Assembly (NCBI GenBank): GCA_009746045.1
Contig: RPFO01000448.1
Location: 548,126 to 612,125, forward strand
Direction: 5' to 3'
DNA: 64,000 nucleotides
From: Mesostigma viride
Taxonomy: Eukaryota > Streptophyta > Mesostigmatophyceae > Mesostigmatales > Mesostigmataceae
In this document: positions 1 through 11,631 of the stretch, piece after piece
Numbering within the stretch: the first letter of the stretch is position 1
Layout of the letters: each line of letters opens with the position of its first letter
Position numbers and translations under genes: made by a program
The notes under the pieces: generated by a model
The model's input: only the letters and a program-made list of their open reading frames with translations
What the model was told of the DNA's origin: nothing
Database searches by the model: none

Positions 1-581
1 GTGCTCCGTACCTGGGGATGCTTGCACCCCGGGTTGGAGCCGGATGGCTGGCACTGGCGACCCGTGTCTCGGTCCGCGGCCTGCGGCTTTTTCTTCGGAA
101 ATTGCTGCTGGCCAGCAAACTTTGCAATTGCCTTCCGCCGAGGGGGGGGTGGTTGGGGCTGGGGACGGCGATGGGAAAAGCGTCTAAGCTAGAAATTTTT
201 TCCCCACGCATAGAAACCTCGGGGGGAATGCGGTCTTGGCTGAACGGACTCTCGTTCAGCCAGGTGCCTGGGGCTGTGGCCTCGGGCATCCGGGCTGGCG
301 GGGCCTGGGCTAGGTCCACGTTTTTTCTCGAAGCACCCCGGGTCTATGGGGAGACGGCCATAGCGGTACCGACTCGGGGCCCCGAGAGGGGTCATGATAG
401 GCTGGCCGTGCGCAATCGCAGTGCAAATGCGCTGGGCCTTTTTGGGCCTGGCCATGCATCCACAGCCGCCGGGCACACGCCTCCCGATGTGGGGGGGCTC
501 CCGTTTTGCGGCAGGGCGGTCACTTGTGACAACGAGCAAGGTGGAGTGCGGCTTCAAGGGAAAGCCAGGGCGGGGGTGATT
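1..581. other. Unclassified GC-rich sequence
   Basis: A 193-codon frame is open on + (18-599) and a 132-codon frame on -, but neither shows a recognisable domain and both have the arginine, glycine and proline bias expected of open frames in GC-rich noncoding DNA. I see no RNA gene or repeat boundary here except that the 128-bp repeat starts at 582. Confidence 0.3.
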
Positions 582-709
582 GGGCAACGTACTTCATGAA
601 GGGCCTTGAACGGCGTGCCTCCGGGCATGTCAATTAGTGTCACATGTATGCTTCCACTTATTGTTTTAATGAAGATGCTGGTTTTTGTGGGAGCTACGTG
701 GGACATGAA
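582..709 (+). repeat. 128-bp direct repeat, copy 1
   Basis: This block recurs base for base at 1162-1289, 580 bp downstream. Read on the - strand both copies give the same 42-residue frame, but this follows from their identity and is not evidence of coding. The sequence between the copies (710-1161) holds nothing I recognise. Copy 2 ends exactly where homology to the copia LTR begins. Confidence 0.9.
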
Positions 710-1161
710 TCGGGGTTCTTTGAACGGAGTTTCTTCTATACGTGAATGCGGGAACAAGAGGCCGCTGGATGAGCGGCTTATAGGTCGCAGTGTTTACTCG
801 TAGCTGTTTGGCTAGAGCTTTTGTGATTAGTAGATGCAATATAGTGCATGGTTGAAAAATGAATTAAATAAAATGTGCGTTCCGCGCTTGGGTTGATTAT
901 ACCCGGGCGGAACGGGGCGTGAGGTGCAGTGCCCCTGAAAAGAACAACCTACGCATTATTTAATACTAGCCGTGCAGATTCGGGATATTCTACCCCCGGT
1001 CTGTACGGTTAGCGTCTTACTAGCATCCACTAAACATAAGGGTTTAATGACGTCAGTTAGCTAGGGATAAGGGAGGTTTTGCGACTAAAAGCCGCTCTGG
1101 CTGGTTTTGTCGGCCTCTTTCTTTGCTCCCCACCCACCCACCCTTGTCTTGGTTGCCTCTA

Positions 1162-1289
1162 GGGCAACGTACTTCATGAAGGGCCTTGAACGGCGTGCCT
1201 CCGGGCATGTCAATTAGTGTCACATGTATGCTTCCACTTATTGTTTTAATGAAGATGCTGGTTTTTGTGGGAGCTACGTGGGACATGAA
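1162..1289 (+). repeat. 128-bp direct repeat, copy 2, abutting the 5' LTR
   Basis: Identical to 582-709. Its last shared base (1289) directly precedes the first base shared by the two copia LTRs (1290). The 5' LTR is therefore truncated at a junction with this repeat. Confidence 0.9.
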
Positions 1290-1829
1290 GTGAATATTTG
1301 CCGACGACATATGGGGTCGACAGTAATTCCTGGGCTGACAGGAATTAGGTGCTGTACCTACGACGGTATTGGATTGATACGTCGTACGCAGGAAATAGGA
1401 ACCTTAACCTGTGGTCTGTTGGTACCGCAGGCTTAGTCCTGGACTTCTAGGTGCAGATGCAATAGTCACTGTGGACTGTGCTCTGTAGTCACTGTGCCTG
1501 TATGGCAGACCTACTGTATAGGAGTGGGCGCTGTACAGGTAGTGAATACTGTACCGGGGGTGTTATTACTGAGCAGGCCTCCTAGGCTGCTCAGGACTAG
1601 CAAGCACAGTGCACAAGTATATAAACAATAGGCCAGTGCCAAATGGGCATCTCTTGCGAGCCCGCCTCACGTGTTGTGCCTTGACTTGGCAAGCGCGTGT
1701 ACAAGCCTCAAGTGTGTGAGCGCTGTAAACATTATCCGATTTTAACAAAGCTCCGTTTCCAACCATATTCACACATTGCTGCATTGCAACCATATCCTTC
1801 ACATTGCGTGTGCTAAGAACGTTAACTCA
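1290..1829 (+). repeat. 5' LTR of copia element, 5'-truncated
   Basis: It matches 8615-9149 nearly base for base. It ends CGTTAACTCA, the near inverse of TGGAGTTAACG that opens the full-length 3' LTR at 8454. The first 160 or so bases of the LTR are missing here. A TATATAAA-like box lies at about 1619-1625. The primer-binding site should start at about 1830, but I cannot match it to a tRNA with confidence. Confidence 0.85.
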
Positions 1830-1920
1830 AATTACAACCAGTCTCAGCGGAACGGCCAGGAGGGTCGTTGCCGGTTGCGGTGTGCAGCGTTGACGACGAG
1901 AGGAGCTCGTCCGGTGGTGA

Positions 1921-2839
1921 ATGGTGCAGGAGGAACAACGGCAGCAGGATTTCCGGTTTCGGCAGTCTGCTGGGGGTTCGATTTCTCCTGAATTACGCCG
2001 TGTCGTTCGGGATCTATCTTTGTTGCTTGCAGATCGTCCGCCTGTAAATCGCAGCTTCGTGCAATTCGTCGACGACCAGGTCGAAGATTGGGAGCGAATT
2101 CTGCGACACGTACAAACCATCGTCATTCCGGAGCACCGGAGCATCGACGACCTTGAGCAGGAGCTTCACGGGTTGGTCGGCATCCAGACGGTGATTACTG
2201 CAGTAGCAGAGCGAGTGCGGACGGAGTTGGCAGCAAGGCGAGGCGAGGTTGCGGAGGCAGCTGGCGCAGGGCGACACGAGTTTGTGCCGACAGTAGCGGG
2301 CGCGGGAGTACCACGTGCTTTCGCAGGCGGCATCGGCGACGAGGGTGTTGCAGCGGGCCAGTTAGGCGTGAACGACGCGGAGCGGAGCACACAGGCGGCT
2401 TGCAGAGGTCGGGGCGACAGCGGAAGCCATCGCCGGAGGACAGCGCGCGACAAGAGTCGGCAGGTTTCCAGAGCGAGTAAGAGTTCCTTTTCAGGAACTG
2501 CCCCCGCCCCTTCGCGTTCGTGTGACGCGTTGGGAGGAGTTTGCACCTCTTGGGTACGATAGTGACCTTGAGGTAGGAGCAGGGGGTGTCGCTGGGCTAG
2601 GCGACGAGGCACTTGGCGACCACGAGGTGCCAACGTACAATCCGCGAGGTGCCAACGACGGGTTGTCACCTGTCTACTTTACCAACGGTGACGATTCAGT
2701 CATCGCGGGCCGACAGCGGGTCGACGACGGCGCAGCAGGTAGCAGGGTACCAGAGCTGATTGTGGTGAGCGACAGCGACGACGACAGCGACAAGGAGAAC
2801 CAGGACGCGCCTGGGGCCAGCCGTGGTGGTCTTGCCTGA
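1921..2839 (+). pseudogene. 5' ORF of the copia element (gag-like or accessory), one frameshift
   Basis: An open frame from 1921 to 2562 continues in the next frame from 2522 to 2839, so one frame change near 2520 joins them. The product would be about 300 residues. The N-terminal part is helix-prone and charged, the middle is rich in alanine, glycine and arginine, and the C terminus is strongly acidic with an Asp/Ser run followed by DKEN. I recognise no family. Its place between the 5' leader and the gag region suggests an accessory or gag N-terminal protein. The frame change could be decay, a programmed shift or a sequence error. Confidence 0.45.
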
Positions 2840-2865
2840 GTGGTAACACTTGGCACTTTCCTTTC

Positions 2866-4117
2866 TTGTTCAGTAGCTTATATTGCTTTAATTGCTGCTT
2901 GGCCACTTGGCTGGCTGTAGCAGATCTGAACAGAGGCCATCATGGAGGATGGAGCTATCAACCAACAAGCGGGCTTTATGGGCTTCGGCGGCGCGGCGCT
3001 GGGCTGGATGGACGCGATGGACGCGGTGGACGCGATGGACGCGGGGACGGCCAGGCGCTGGGAGACCAGGCTGAGGTGCCAGATAATCAGAGCCAAGGAT
3101 CGCAGGGCGGGCAGCACGCGCCAGCCGCAGATCAAGCGGCGCCTAAGCGACCAACCGTTGCTGAGGGGTACGCGGTGCTAGGCCAGTTTCAGTCCATCAA
3201 GGACAATTGGCAGCCCCGGGATGCTGAGAGGATGTTAGAGGACATGAACTTGTACACGGAGATATACAACGGTGACAAGCTTCGCATCCTGGCGTCTAGT
3301 GCCTACATACGGCAGTCGGCGAGGCGGCTGTTCAAGTTTGTTCGGGAGCGACACGCGGCGGGGGACACCTGGACGGCGTTTATGACGCGACTCAGGTCGT
3401 TCCTGAGTGACAAGAGGACCATAGATGGGTCCCACCTGAAGCAAGAATACCTGGACTACAAGCCCATCAAGGGGCAACTAGTGGTCCACGCCTTTGAAGA
3501 CTTCGTCAAGCTGAGGGAGGACGCCATGGCCAAGGGCTTCTTCGTCGCAGATCGGATGGCCATGGGCGACTTTCTCAAGTCGCTGCAGCTGGATCCGGTC
3601 ACCATGGATAATGTGACCATCCACATGCGACAGGTCCATGGCTGGGCAGCCATGACGGACCAGTTGTATGAGTGTTTCAGCGGCAAGTACGTGGGGGTAA
3701 GCGCCCTCGTCAGAATGATGAGGAGGCCACTGAACCCACGGTTAAGTCCATGAGGGGATCGGGCCACGGGGGCCCAGCGCCTCGAGAGGGCCTGAGACCT
3801 CTTCAAGGGGTCGAGGAAGGTCCAGGAGGGGGCGTGACAGAAGGGCTGGACGGGGGACCCCGCCGAAGTCGGGACATCCACAGTCCCAGTTTGACTTCAA
3901 GAGGGTGGGTGGTCCTCCCAAGGCTGGGCCCAGCAGTGGGACCTCACGGGACATCAGTCAGGTGGAATGTTATTTCTGCCAGGGGAAGGGTCACTTCAGG
4001 AATGAGTGTCCCTCGTACCTGAGGCAGGAAGGTCAGAGCAAGCCAGCTCAGGGTGGCAGCAAGGACAAGGCTGGTCCATCCCAGGACAAGGGCAAGGGCA
4101 AGGCTGCTGATCATTGA
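2866..4117 (+). pseudogene. gag: Copia Gag with CCHC zinc knuckle, frameshifted
   Basis: The capsid-like part is open from 2866 to 3753 (frame 1) and is rich in aromatic, arginine and leucine residues around 3190-3700, as in UBN2-type Gag proteins. The reading then appears to move through frame 3 (about 3690-3900) into frame 2, where a zinc knuckle CX2CX4HX4C (CYFCQGKGHFRNEC) lies at about 3967-4008. A TGA at 4115-4117 separates it from pol in the same frame. The start is uncertain: an ATG at 2942 is in another frame. A short tandem array (GATGGACGCG-like) at 3007-3046 lies near the N terminus. Gag coats the genomic RNA in virus-like particles; this copy looks broken by at least two frame changes. 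Confidence 0.65.
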
Positions 4118-4150
4118 CTTGAGCCTGCACACATCCCTGAACCCTGGAGG

Positions 4151-7100
4151 GTGCCCCCAGGGGTGTGTAATGAAGCTGCTAGTGACAGCAGTGAGGGGCA
4201 GCCCCATGCTCTAGTGAAAGAGCCTATTGGACACGATGGGGCAAGCTTGGTTACCACAGAGAGTATGCCAGCTGTAGCTGCAGTGGTTACTCGCCAACGT
4301 GCCCGCCATGGCGGTGCTGAGCCTGAGGTAGGACCTGGTGATGTGGACCCAGGTGGATCTCAGAAGCATTCTGACCGTGCAGGACTGGCACAGGATGGTC
4401 AGGATGAGGATAGGGCTGGAGACAGTCTGACAGGCACGACCCTGGTGCCTCCTGTACATAAGGGATCTGTACATACCTTGAGTGCTAATAATGACAATAA
4501 AAGGTTTTCTCTCTTGTATGACATTGCCTCAAGGTTGCATACCATGTTTGGCCATGCAGCTCAGTCTTTGCAAGTTGCTAGACGGCTGGGAGGAAGTGAG
4601 TTGTACTCCATCTGCCAACAGGTTGCTCAAGCTTGCAAGTGCAGGCTAGTTGCTAGAAAGCCCAAGCAGTCTCATGCCAGGACTCCTATTTTGCAGCCAG
4701 GCCATGTGCAGGTAGATATTCAGAGAATCAGGGGTTTGAAGCTGCTGGTGGCAGTGGACAGATATACCAAGTACAAGACCCTAGAGATCCTGCCTGACAT
4801 GGAGAAGCCTACATTGATTGCTGCTCTGAAGTTGACAAGGAGCAGGTACCCTGGGTTGGAGTTGTTGCAGTGTGACATTCAGTTTGAGTGCTGTGAGAAC
4901 CTGCCAGAGTTTCCAGAGTTGCTGATTACACCCAGGGAGAGCCACGGCCAGCAAGGGGTGGTGGAGAGAGCCATCCAAGAGATCAAGACTGTGCTGCTGG
5001 TGGAGAGGATTCCAAGGACGTCATCTGCCATTGTGACATCTGCATGGCTACGTTCTGTGGAGGACAGGCTGAACCTGAGGACTCCCATGTTCTTTGGTGA
5101 CATTGCCATCAATCCTCTTATGCTGCATACCAGGATGCTGCCAGCTGATGCTGAGCAGGCATGGAAGGAGAAGCTAGAGGCCAAGTTCCTCAAGCTGAGG
5201 CAGAAAGACAAGGGCTGGAGTGTCCTAGAACCTAACGTTGGACAACAGGTTGTTGTGTGGAAGGAACCAAGCTTTCCAGGGAAACGTGGCAGCTGGCATG
5301 ATGGGGTGGTGACCCGAGTAGAAGCCGCTGGCCATAAGTGCTGGGTGGCCATTGATGGCTCCCAAGCAGTGCACCGTCTGTCCTGGTCAAAGATCCGTCC
5401 CCGGGGAGGTAATCAAGGAGACCTCTTCCAGGTGCCCGCTGGTGTACAAGGCGGGGGTGACGTGGAGCTTCCTGATCAGGGTGCTACAGCTGTATCGAGC
5501 CCTCAGGGTGACCCTGGCCCGGCCCCTGGGGTACCTTCACATACGGTGGTTGGGCAAGCAGGCGGACAGGCTGCACCTCCGGAACGGCCCGACACCAGGC
5601 CTAGGGGTGTGCGTCTATCAGATATTGTACAGGCTTTGCAAAGAGCCAAGAAGGAGCCTAAGGTGTCCAAGCTTGTCCAGTTGGATGAACCTGAGGTAGC
5701 TGCCATGGAGATAGATACCAATGCACAGGTTTCTGTCATGGGACCTCAGCATACAGGAGAACTGCTGGTCGGAGAACCAAGTTGCCCCTGGGTGTCTGAT
5801 TTCAGTGGTAGGACGCATCTAAGGGTGTTGGGAGAGGTTACTGCCCCTGTCATGGGTGTGGATGTGACCTTCCTTGTCCTAGAGGACTATGATGGCCCTG
5901 TGATTTTGGGTCAGAATTTTCTGGGCAATCCTGGGATTTCTATCAGAGCTACAGCTCTGAGAAGAGATGGCTGGGGGATGATTCCCCTAGAAAATTTCAG
6001 GACAACATTTCCAGTCAGGTGCAGGGCCAAGCCGGTCAAGGGTGTAAAATGGGATGAAGGGGAGGTGCCCCCAGCGGCCAGTTTGGTGATTCCAGCTGTG
6101 TTGCACCCCAGCAGTATTGGCATAACTCACAGGAGCCTTGCTGCACACTCTCCTTTGACATATGACCAGCTGGTCCAAGAGATGAGCTCGCCTACTTTGT
6201 TTGAGGCTTGGAAGCTCGCCTTCTCCAAGGCATTGGAGGAGTGGTTGCAGTTTGAGTGTGCTGCACCAACAGACAGACGTCCCCCAGCATCAAGGAAGCT
6301 TGCTTTGAGATTTGTGCTGAAGAGGAAGGTTGTGGATGAGGTATCAGTGCCCCATGTCAGGCCTGTCCTGAATGAGTATCACGGCACGGGGAGTCTGCCA
6401 GGAGAGGAGCTATACACGCCAGGGATGCTACACGACACATGGAGAATTTTGCTATGTCTCTACGTGGGGTTGCTGAACAGGGGAGCAGCTATGTCATCAG
6501 TGCTGCTGGACTTCAAGAGGGCATTTTTAAAATCTGATCCAGAAGTGGCCAGGAGGGTGTGGAAGCAGGATGAGCCTTACTGTGTTGAGGTGCCTGCCAT
6601 CTGGAAGCTGGAGCTGCATCAACAATTCCTGGTTATTCTGAAGGGCCTGGAAGGACTCAGGTCGAGCCCAATCATCTGGAGACTCACGCTGCAGGAAGCT
6701 CTGATCAGTGAGTGTGGCTTGAGAGTGTCTTCAGTTGATCCCTGTTTGCTGCTGGCCCAATGGGAGGGTCTGCCAGTGTATGCTAGTTTGCATGGAGATG
6801 ATCTGCATTTGCTAGCCCCCACGACCTGGCTGAAGAAGTTTATTCCTGTCATCAGTGGCAAGTTTTCACTGGGCAAGGAGCTGTGGCAGGAGCCCAACAA
6901 GCCTGTAGTGTTCTGTGGAATGCAGGCTACCCTGTTCAGGAGGGACGGGGAGTGGAGTATCAGGCTTCAGGCTGGAGGAGATTATAAACAGACCATTGTG
7001 AAGGCCTTGCCAGAGAAGATCACCCAGGCTGCAGGACCTGAGTTGAGAGGCATGTGGGCCTGGTTTGCCAGCATCTGTGGTCCGTCTTTGATGGTCCATA

Positions 7101-7708
7101 GCAGAATGCCTGATGAGGTGCTTGAGGATGAGAAGCCTCGAGTCATAGCCCGGTTGGTGGAGAGTACCCCTGATCTGATTTTGTCTGGGATTGACTTTGC
7201 CCAGCCTATCACCTTGGAGATCTTTGTTGACAGTTCCATGGATGCTCGCCAGGTTACCAAGGTCAGGGGGAGATCTGCTGCTCTGTTTGCTTTTTATCAG
7301 AGCAGGGCAAGTTTGTTCAGCTGGTACAGCAGACTGCAGAAGAGGGTCTGTATCAGTTCAGATGTGGCAGAATGCAGGGCCATATGCGAGGGGATCCAGT
7401 CCAGCCTGTACATAAAGGAGTTAATGCTGGAGCTGGCTTCAGTTACCCCTTGGACCTTGCAGATGGAGACGTTGTTGCTAACAGACAGCATGGGTATGGT
7501 CCAGTTTGTTCACAAGCAGCTGGCCAGGAGCCGGGACCTGGATTATTTGTTGCTGAAGGAGTTGGCCAGTTTGGTTGACTTGAAGCATATCCCTGGCGAG
7601 GAGAACCCTGCTGATGCATTGACAAAGCTGCCACACAAGGCCCCAGCCCAGTACAATGTACTGAGGAAGCTCATGAATGCTGACTGTCAAGTCGGTCTAT
7701 CTGTCTAA
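4151..7708 (+). CDS. pol: Copia Pol polyprotein: integrase - protease - RT - RNase H
   Basis: Open for 1185 codons. Residues about 125-165 resemble the GAG-pre-integrase region (a histidine, then CQQVAQACKC). The integrase core follows: first Asp in VDIQ (about 189), second in CDIQ (about 242), Glu in GVVERAIQEIK (about 272), only 29 residues after the second Asp. A retropepsin-like region comes next: EIDTNAQVSVM (about 519) and VILGQNFLG (about 587). The copia RT follows: LLDFKRAFLKS for the first Asp motif and HGDD (about 880) where YVDD is usual. RNase H contains IFVDSS, a Glu in SSDVAECRA, LLTDSM and a C-terminal ENPADALTK. The start is unclear: the frame opens after the TGA at 4117. Integrase before protease is not the usual copia order. 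Confidence 0.85.
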   Translation: MPPGVCNEAASDSSEGQPHALVKEPIGHDGASLVTTESMPAVAAVVTRQRARHGGAEPEVGPGDVDPGGSQKHSDRAGLAQDGQDEDRAGDSLTGTTLVPPVHKGSVHTLSANNDNKRFSLLYDIASRLHTMFGHAAQSLQVARRLGGSELYSICQQVAQACKCRLVARKPKQSHARTPILQPGHVQVDIQRIRGLKLLVAVDRYTKYKTLEILPDMEKPTLIAALKLTRSRYPGLELLQCDIQFECCENLPEFPELLITPRESHGQQGVVERAIQEIKTVLLVERIPRTSSAIVTSAWLRSVEDRLNLRTPMFFGDIAINPLMLHTRMLPADAEQAWKEKLEAKFLKLRQKDKGWSVLEPNVGQQVVVWKEPSFPGKRGSWHDGVVTRVEAAGHKCWVAIDGSQAVHRLSWSKIRPRGGNQGDLFQVPAGVQGGGDVELPDQGATAVSSPQGDPGPAPGVPSHTVVGQAGGQAAPPERPDTRPRGVRLSDIVQALQRAKKEPKVSKLVQLDEPEVAAMEIDTNAQVSVMGPQHTGELLVGEPSCPWVSDFSGRTHLRVLGEVTAPVMGVDVTFLVLEDYDGPVILGQNFLGNPGISIRATALRRDGWGMIPLENFRTTFPVRCRAKPVKGVKWDEGEVPPAASLVIPAVLHPSSIGITHRSLAAHSPLTYDQLVQEMSSPTLFEAWKLAFSKALEEWLQFECAAPTDRRPPASRKLALRFVLKRKVVDEVSVPHVRPVLNEYHGTGSLPGEELYTPGMLHDTWRILLCLYVGLLNRGAAMSSVLLDFKRAFLKSDPEVARRVWKQDEPYCVEVPAIWKLELHQQFLVILKGLEGLRSSPIIWRLTLQEALISECGLRVSSVDPCLLLAQWEGLPVYASLHGDDLHLLAPTTWLKKFIPVISGKFSLGKELWQEPNKPVVFCGMQATLFRRDGEWSIRLQAGGDYKQTIVKALPEKITQAAGPELRGMWAWFASICGPSLMVHSRMPDEVLEDEKPRVIARLVESTPDLILSGIDFAQPITLEIFVDSSMDARQVTKVRGRSAALFAFYQSRASLFSWYSRLQKRVCISSDVAECRAICEGIQSSLYIKELMLELASVTPWTLQMETLLLTDSMGMVQFVHKQLARSRDLDYLLLKELASLVDLKHIPGEENPADALTKLPHKAPAQYNVLRKLMNADCQVGLSV

Positions 7709-8453
7709 AAGCTGAGAGCTGGGTGCTTAAGTCTCTGGATATCAGGCTGGGAGCTTGATTGTACATAATCCTGAGCACACCTTGAGGGGTGAGACATGTC
7801 TCTGGTGTGGGAATGTCTGACATTGTCTCTGATGGAGAGATGTCTATCTGGGGTTTTCATCTCAGTCTGAGGTTTCCCCAGATCTGTGGTTTGTGGGCGG
7901 GGTTCGATTCCCTGGTGCCGTCTTAAGGCGGAGTTTCACGGACTGGCTGACCCATCCACCATGCTGGTGAGGTGGCGACAGGTCCCCTGATTTTCCACGG
8001 TTGGAACGAGTATGGGAGCTTGTGTTTTGCATGTGCTTCGCGTAGATGTTGTGTCTGGTTCGATAAGGGGCAGCAGACCGGCGCCGACTCCCGTCTGGGG
8101 GTCAGCAATGTTTTCTGATGAGCTGTTGTGGGTGATCTGTGGGGTTTCGCCTAAGGTCCTGAAGGTTGTACATACTTCTCAAGTTCTTAACTGAACACCT
8201 ATGGGCTGCCACAGTTGGCCAACCTCTTGTACATGGGTAACACAACGAGCCTCCCGTGAAGGGATAGGGACTCATTGTAATTTGTTTGTGCTCCTGAGCC
8301 AGTATGGGTGCTATGTACATATAATAAGGAATCCAAGCTGACTGTCATGCCCAGCGGGTTGTGACTTGTAGTCTGGGGAGGATATCCAGTACCCATTGTG
8401 TGTGTTTGTATGTAGACTTGTGTGAGCTGCTACAGCTCAAGAAAAGAAAGGAT
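7709..8453 (+). other. Copia 3' noncoding region with polypurine tract
   Basis: No plausible gene is seen between pol and the 3' LTR. AAGAAAAGAAAGGAT (8439-8453) directly precedes the LTR start TGGAG and is the likely plus-strand primer. At 7897-7920 there is a GGTTCGATTCCC core flanked by short complementary bases, which resembles a tRNA T-arm or pol III B box. No matching A box is convincing. Confidence 0.55.
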
Positions 8454-9151
8454 TGGAGTTAACGCCAAGCGCATTGGCGTGATCCTGATTCGGCATATCT
8501 CTGCGATTCCAGCGGCACCGGAACGAGTTCATTCCGACAAGTATCAAGAAAGTTATGGCGTTCCGACTTCCCGGTCGCGCGCGAGCGCGAGCCGGCTGTT
8601 CTTCTAAGTCGGACGTGAATATTTGCCGACGACATATGGGGTCGACAGTAATTCCTGGGCTGACAGGAATTAGGTGCTGTACCTACGACGGTATTGGATT
8701 AATACGTCGTACGCAGGAAATAGGAACCTTAACCTGTGGTCTGTTGGTACCGCAGGCTTAGTCCTGGACTTCTAGGTGCAGATGCAATAGTCACTGTGGA
8801 CTGTGCTCTGTGGTCACTGTGCCTGTATGGCAGACCTACTGTATAGGAGTGGGCGCTGTACAGGTAGTGAATACTGTACCGGGGGTGTTATTACTGAGCA
8901 GGCCTCCTAGGCTGCTCAGGACTAGCAAGCACAGTGCACAAGTATATAAACAATAGGCCAGTGCCAAATGGGCATCTCTTGCGAGCCCGCCTCACGTGTT
9001 GTGCCTTGACTTGGCAAGCGCGTGTACAAGCCTCAAGTGTGTGAGCGCTGTAAACATTATCCGATTTTAACAAAGCTCCGTTTCCAACCATATCACACAT
9101 TGCTGCATTGCAACCATATCCTTCACATTGCGTGTGATAAGAACGTTTAAC
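8454..9151 (+). repeat. 3' LTR of copia element
   Basis: Begins TGGAGTTAACG immediately after a polypurine tract and matches the 5' LTR from 8615 onward. Its first 161 bases (8454-8614) are absent from the 5' LTR. The end is CGTTTAACT followed by the GTT array, whereas the 5' LTR ends CGTTAACTCA, so the terminal CA is lost or hidden by the array. Confidence 0.85.
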
Positions 9152-10477
<1,326 letters not shown>

Positions 10478-11530
10478 GGCGAGGTCGCAACCCCCCTCCC
10501 CCCTCAGCGAGACGTCATAGTACGCGGATAACAGCGGAATCCCCCGCCCCCCGCGCCCCCCCACCCACCCGGAGGTCCCCCCACCCCATGATGCACCGGC
10601 GGATCCGTCACCCCCCACCCCCACCCCCCACCCCCCCACCGCCCCACCCACCCGGAGCTCCCCCCCCCCCTCTCCCCCCCCCCTCAGCGAGGGCCGGCCA
10701 CGATGCACTGGCGGATCCGTCCCCCGCACCCCCTACCCCCGCACCCCCCCACCCACCCGGAGTTCCTCCCCCCCTCTCCCCCCCCGAAAATACGAATTCC
10801 GTCAAATTATCCTACCGTCACTATAGAAGGCGACCCGATTTCAGTGATCCGACAGGTGGCAAGTCGCAAAAGATCGACCAACTACCCGCCAGTCAAGCTC
10901 GATCGACTCGCTAATGTCAAAATGTCGTCCCCCCCCCCCCAGCCATGATACGCCCCCGCGCCGACCGGCCCGGGAAAAATACGAAGATGTACCCCGCCTG
11001 AGTGAGACGGCGAGGTCACAGTGAGACGGCGCCCCGCCCCAGGCGAGGTCGCAAGGCCCCCCGCCCTCCTCAGCGAGACGCCAGAGTCTGCGGGATCTCC
11101 CCGCTCCCCCGGCCCCCGCGCCCCTCCACCCACCCGGAGTTTCCCGCCCCCCCCCCTGTCCCCCTCCCCCTCAGCCATGACTATGCGCCCCCCCGCCGAC
11201 CGGCCCGGGAAAAGTACGAAGATCCGCCACAGTCCTGATGCCTCCCCGCCTGAGTGAGACGGCGAGGTCGCAAGGCCCCCCGCCCTTCTCAGCGAGACGC
11301 CAGAGTCTGCGGGATCCCCCGCCCCCACCGCCCACCCACCCACCCAGAGGTTTCCCCCCCCCCCCCCCCCCCGCCCTCCCCCCTCAGCCGGCCATGATGC
11401 GCCCCCCCGCCCCCTGCGAAAAGGCGTGCCGAAGGACAGGCGCGAAGGACAGGCGTCGACCACGAGGACCCCTGAAAAAGACCGCCGGAAAGGTACGAAG
11501 ATCCGCCACAGGATGCCTCCCCGCCTGAGT
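10478..11530. repeat. C-rich modular repeat region
   Basis: Diverged modules recur in order: a GCGAGGTCGCAA / CAGCGAGACG block, a long C-rich stretch containing CCACCCACCCGGAG, then a GACCGGCCCGGGAAAA / ATCCGCCACAG block. Modules are seen at about 10478-10690, 11036-11240 and 11262-11530. Runs of 8-18 C make the - strand G-rich and a candidate for G-quadruplexes. Proline-rich (+) and glycine-rich (-) open frames here follow from the composition. Confidence 0.7.
10814..10930 (+). repeat. Dispersed repeat copy, truncated
   Basis: Shares the series GGCGACCCGATTT, CGACAGGTGGCAAGTCGC, GATCGACCAACTAC and CTAATGTCAAAATGTCG with the copies at 11632-11823 and 12740-14643. It breaks off into a C run at 10928. 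Confidence 0.7.
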
Positions 11531-11631
11531 CGTCGTAGGTTGGCTGACCGAAACTTGGTCGAGACAGAGTGCACTACTATATAAGTCGAGCACGGCGAGA
11601 GCAACGGCGAAAAGGCGAAAGCCGTCAAGCT

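Larger units (their letters stand above)
1290..9151 (+). mobile_element. Ty1/copia-type LTR retrotransposon
   Basis: The two LTRs (1290-1829 and 8454-9151) share about 535 bp at very high identity and flank gag- and pol-like frames on the + strand. Pol carries integrase, retropepsin-like, copia-type reverse transcriptase and RNase H regions. A purine-rich tract (8438-8453) sits just before the 3' LTR. I find no target duplication: the left end is truncated against a 128-bp repeat and the right end merges into a GTT array. The gag half has several frame changes, so this copy is probably not autonomous although pol is open over 1185 codons. Confidence 0.9.

Noticed and set aside
18-599. Possible gene of 193 codons at the left edge
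   Set aside because: No domain, no homologue recognised, and an equally long frame on the other strand.
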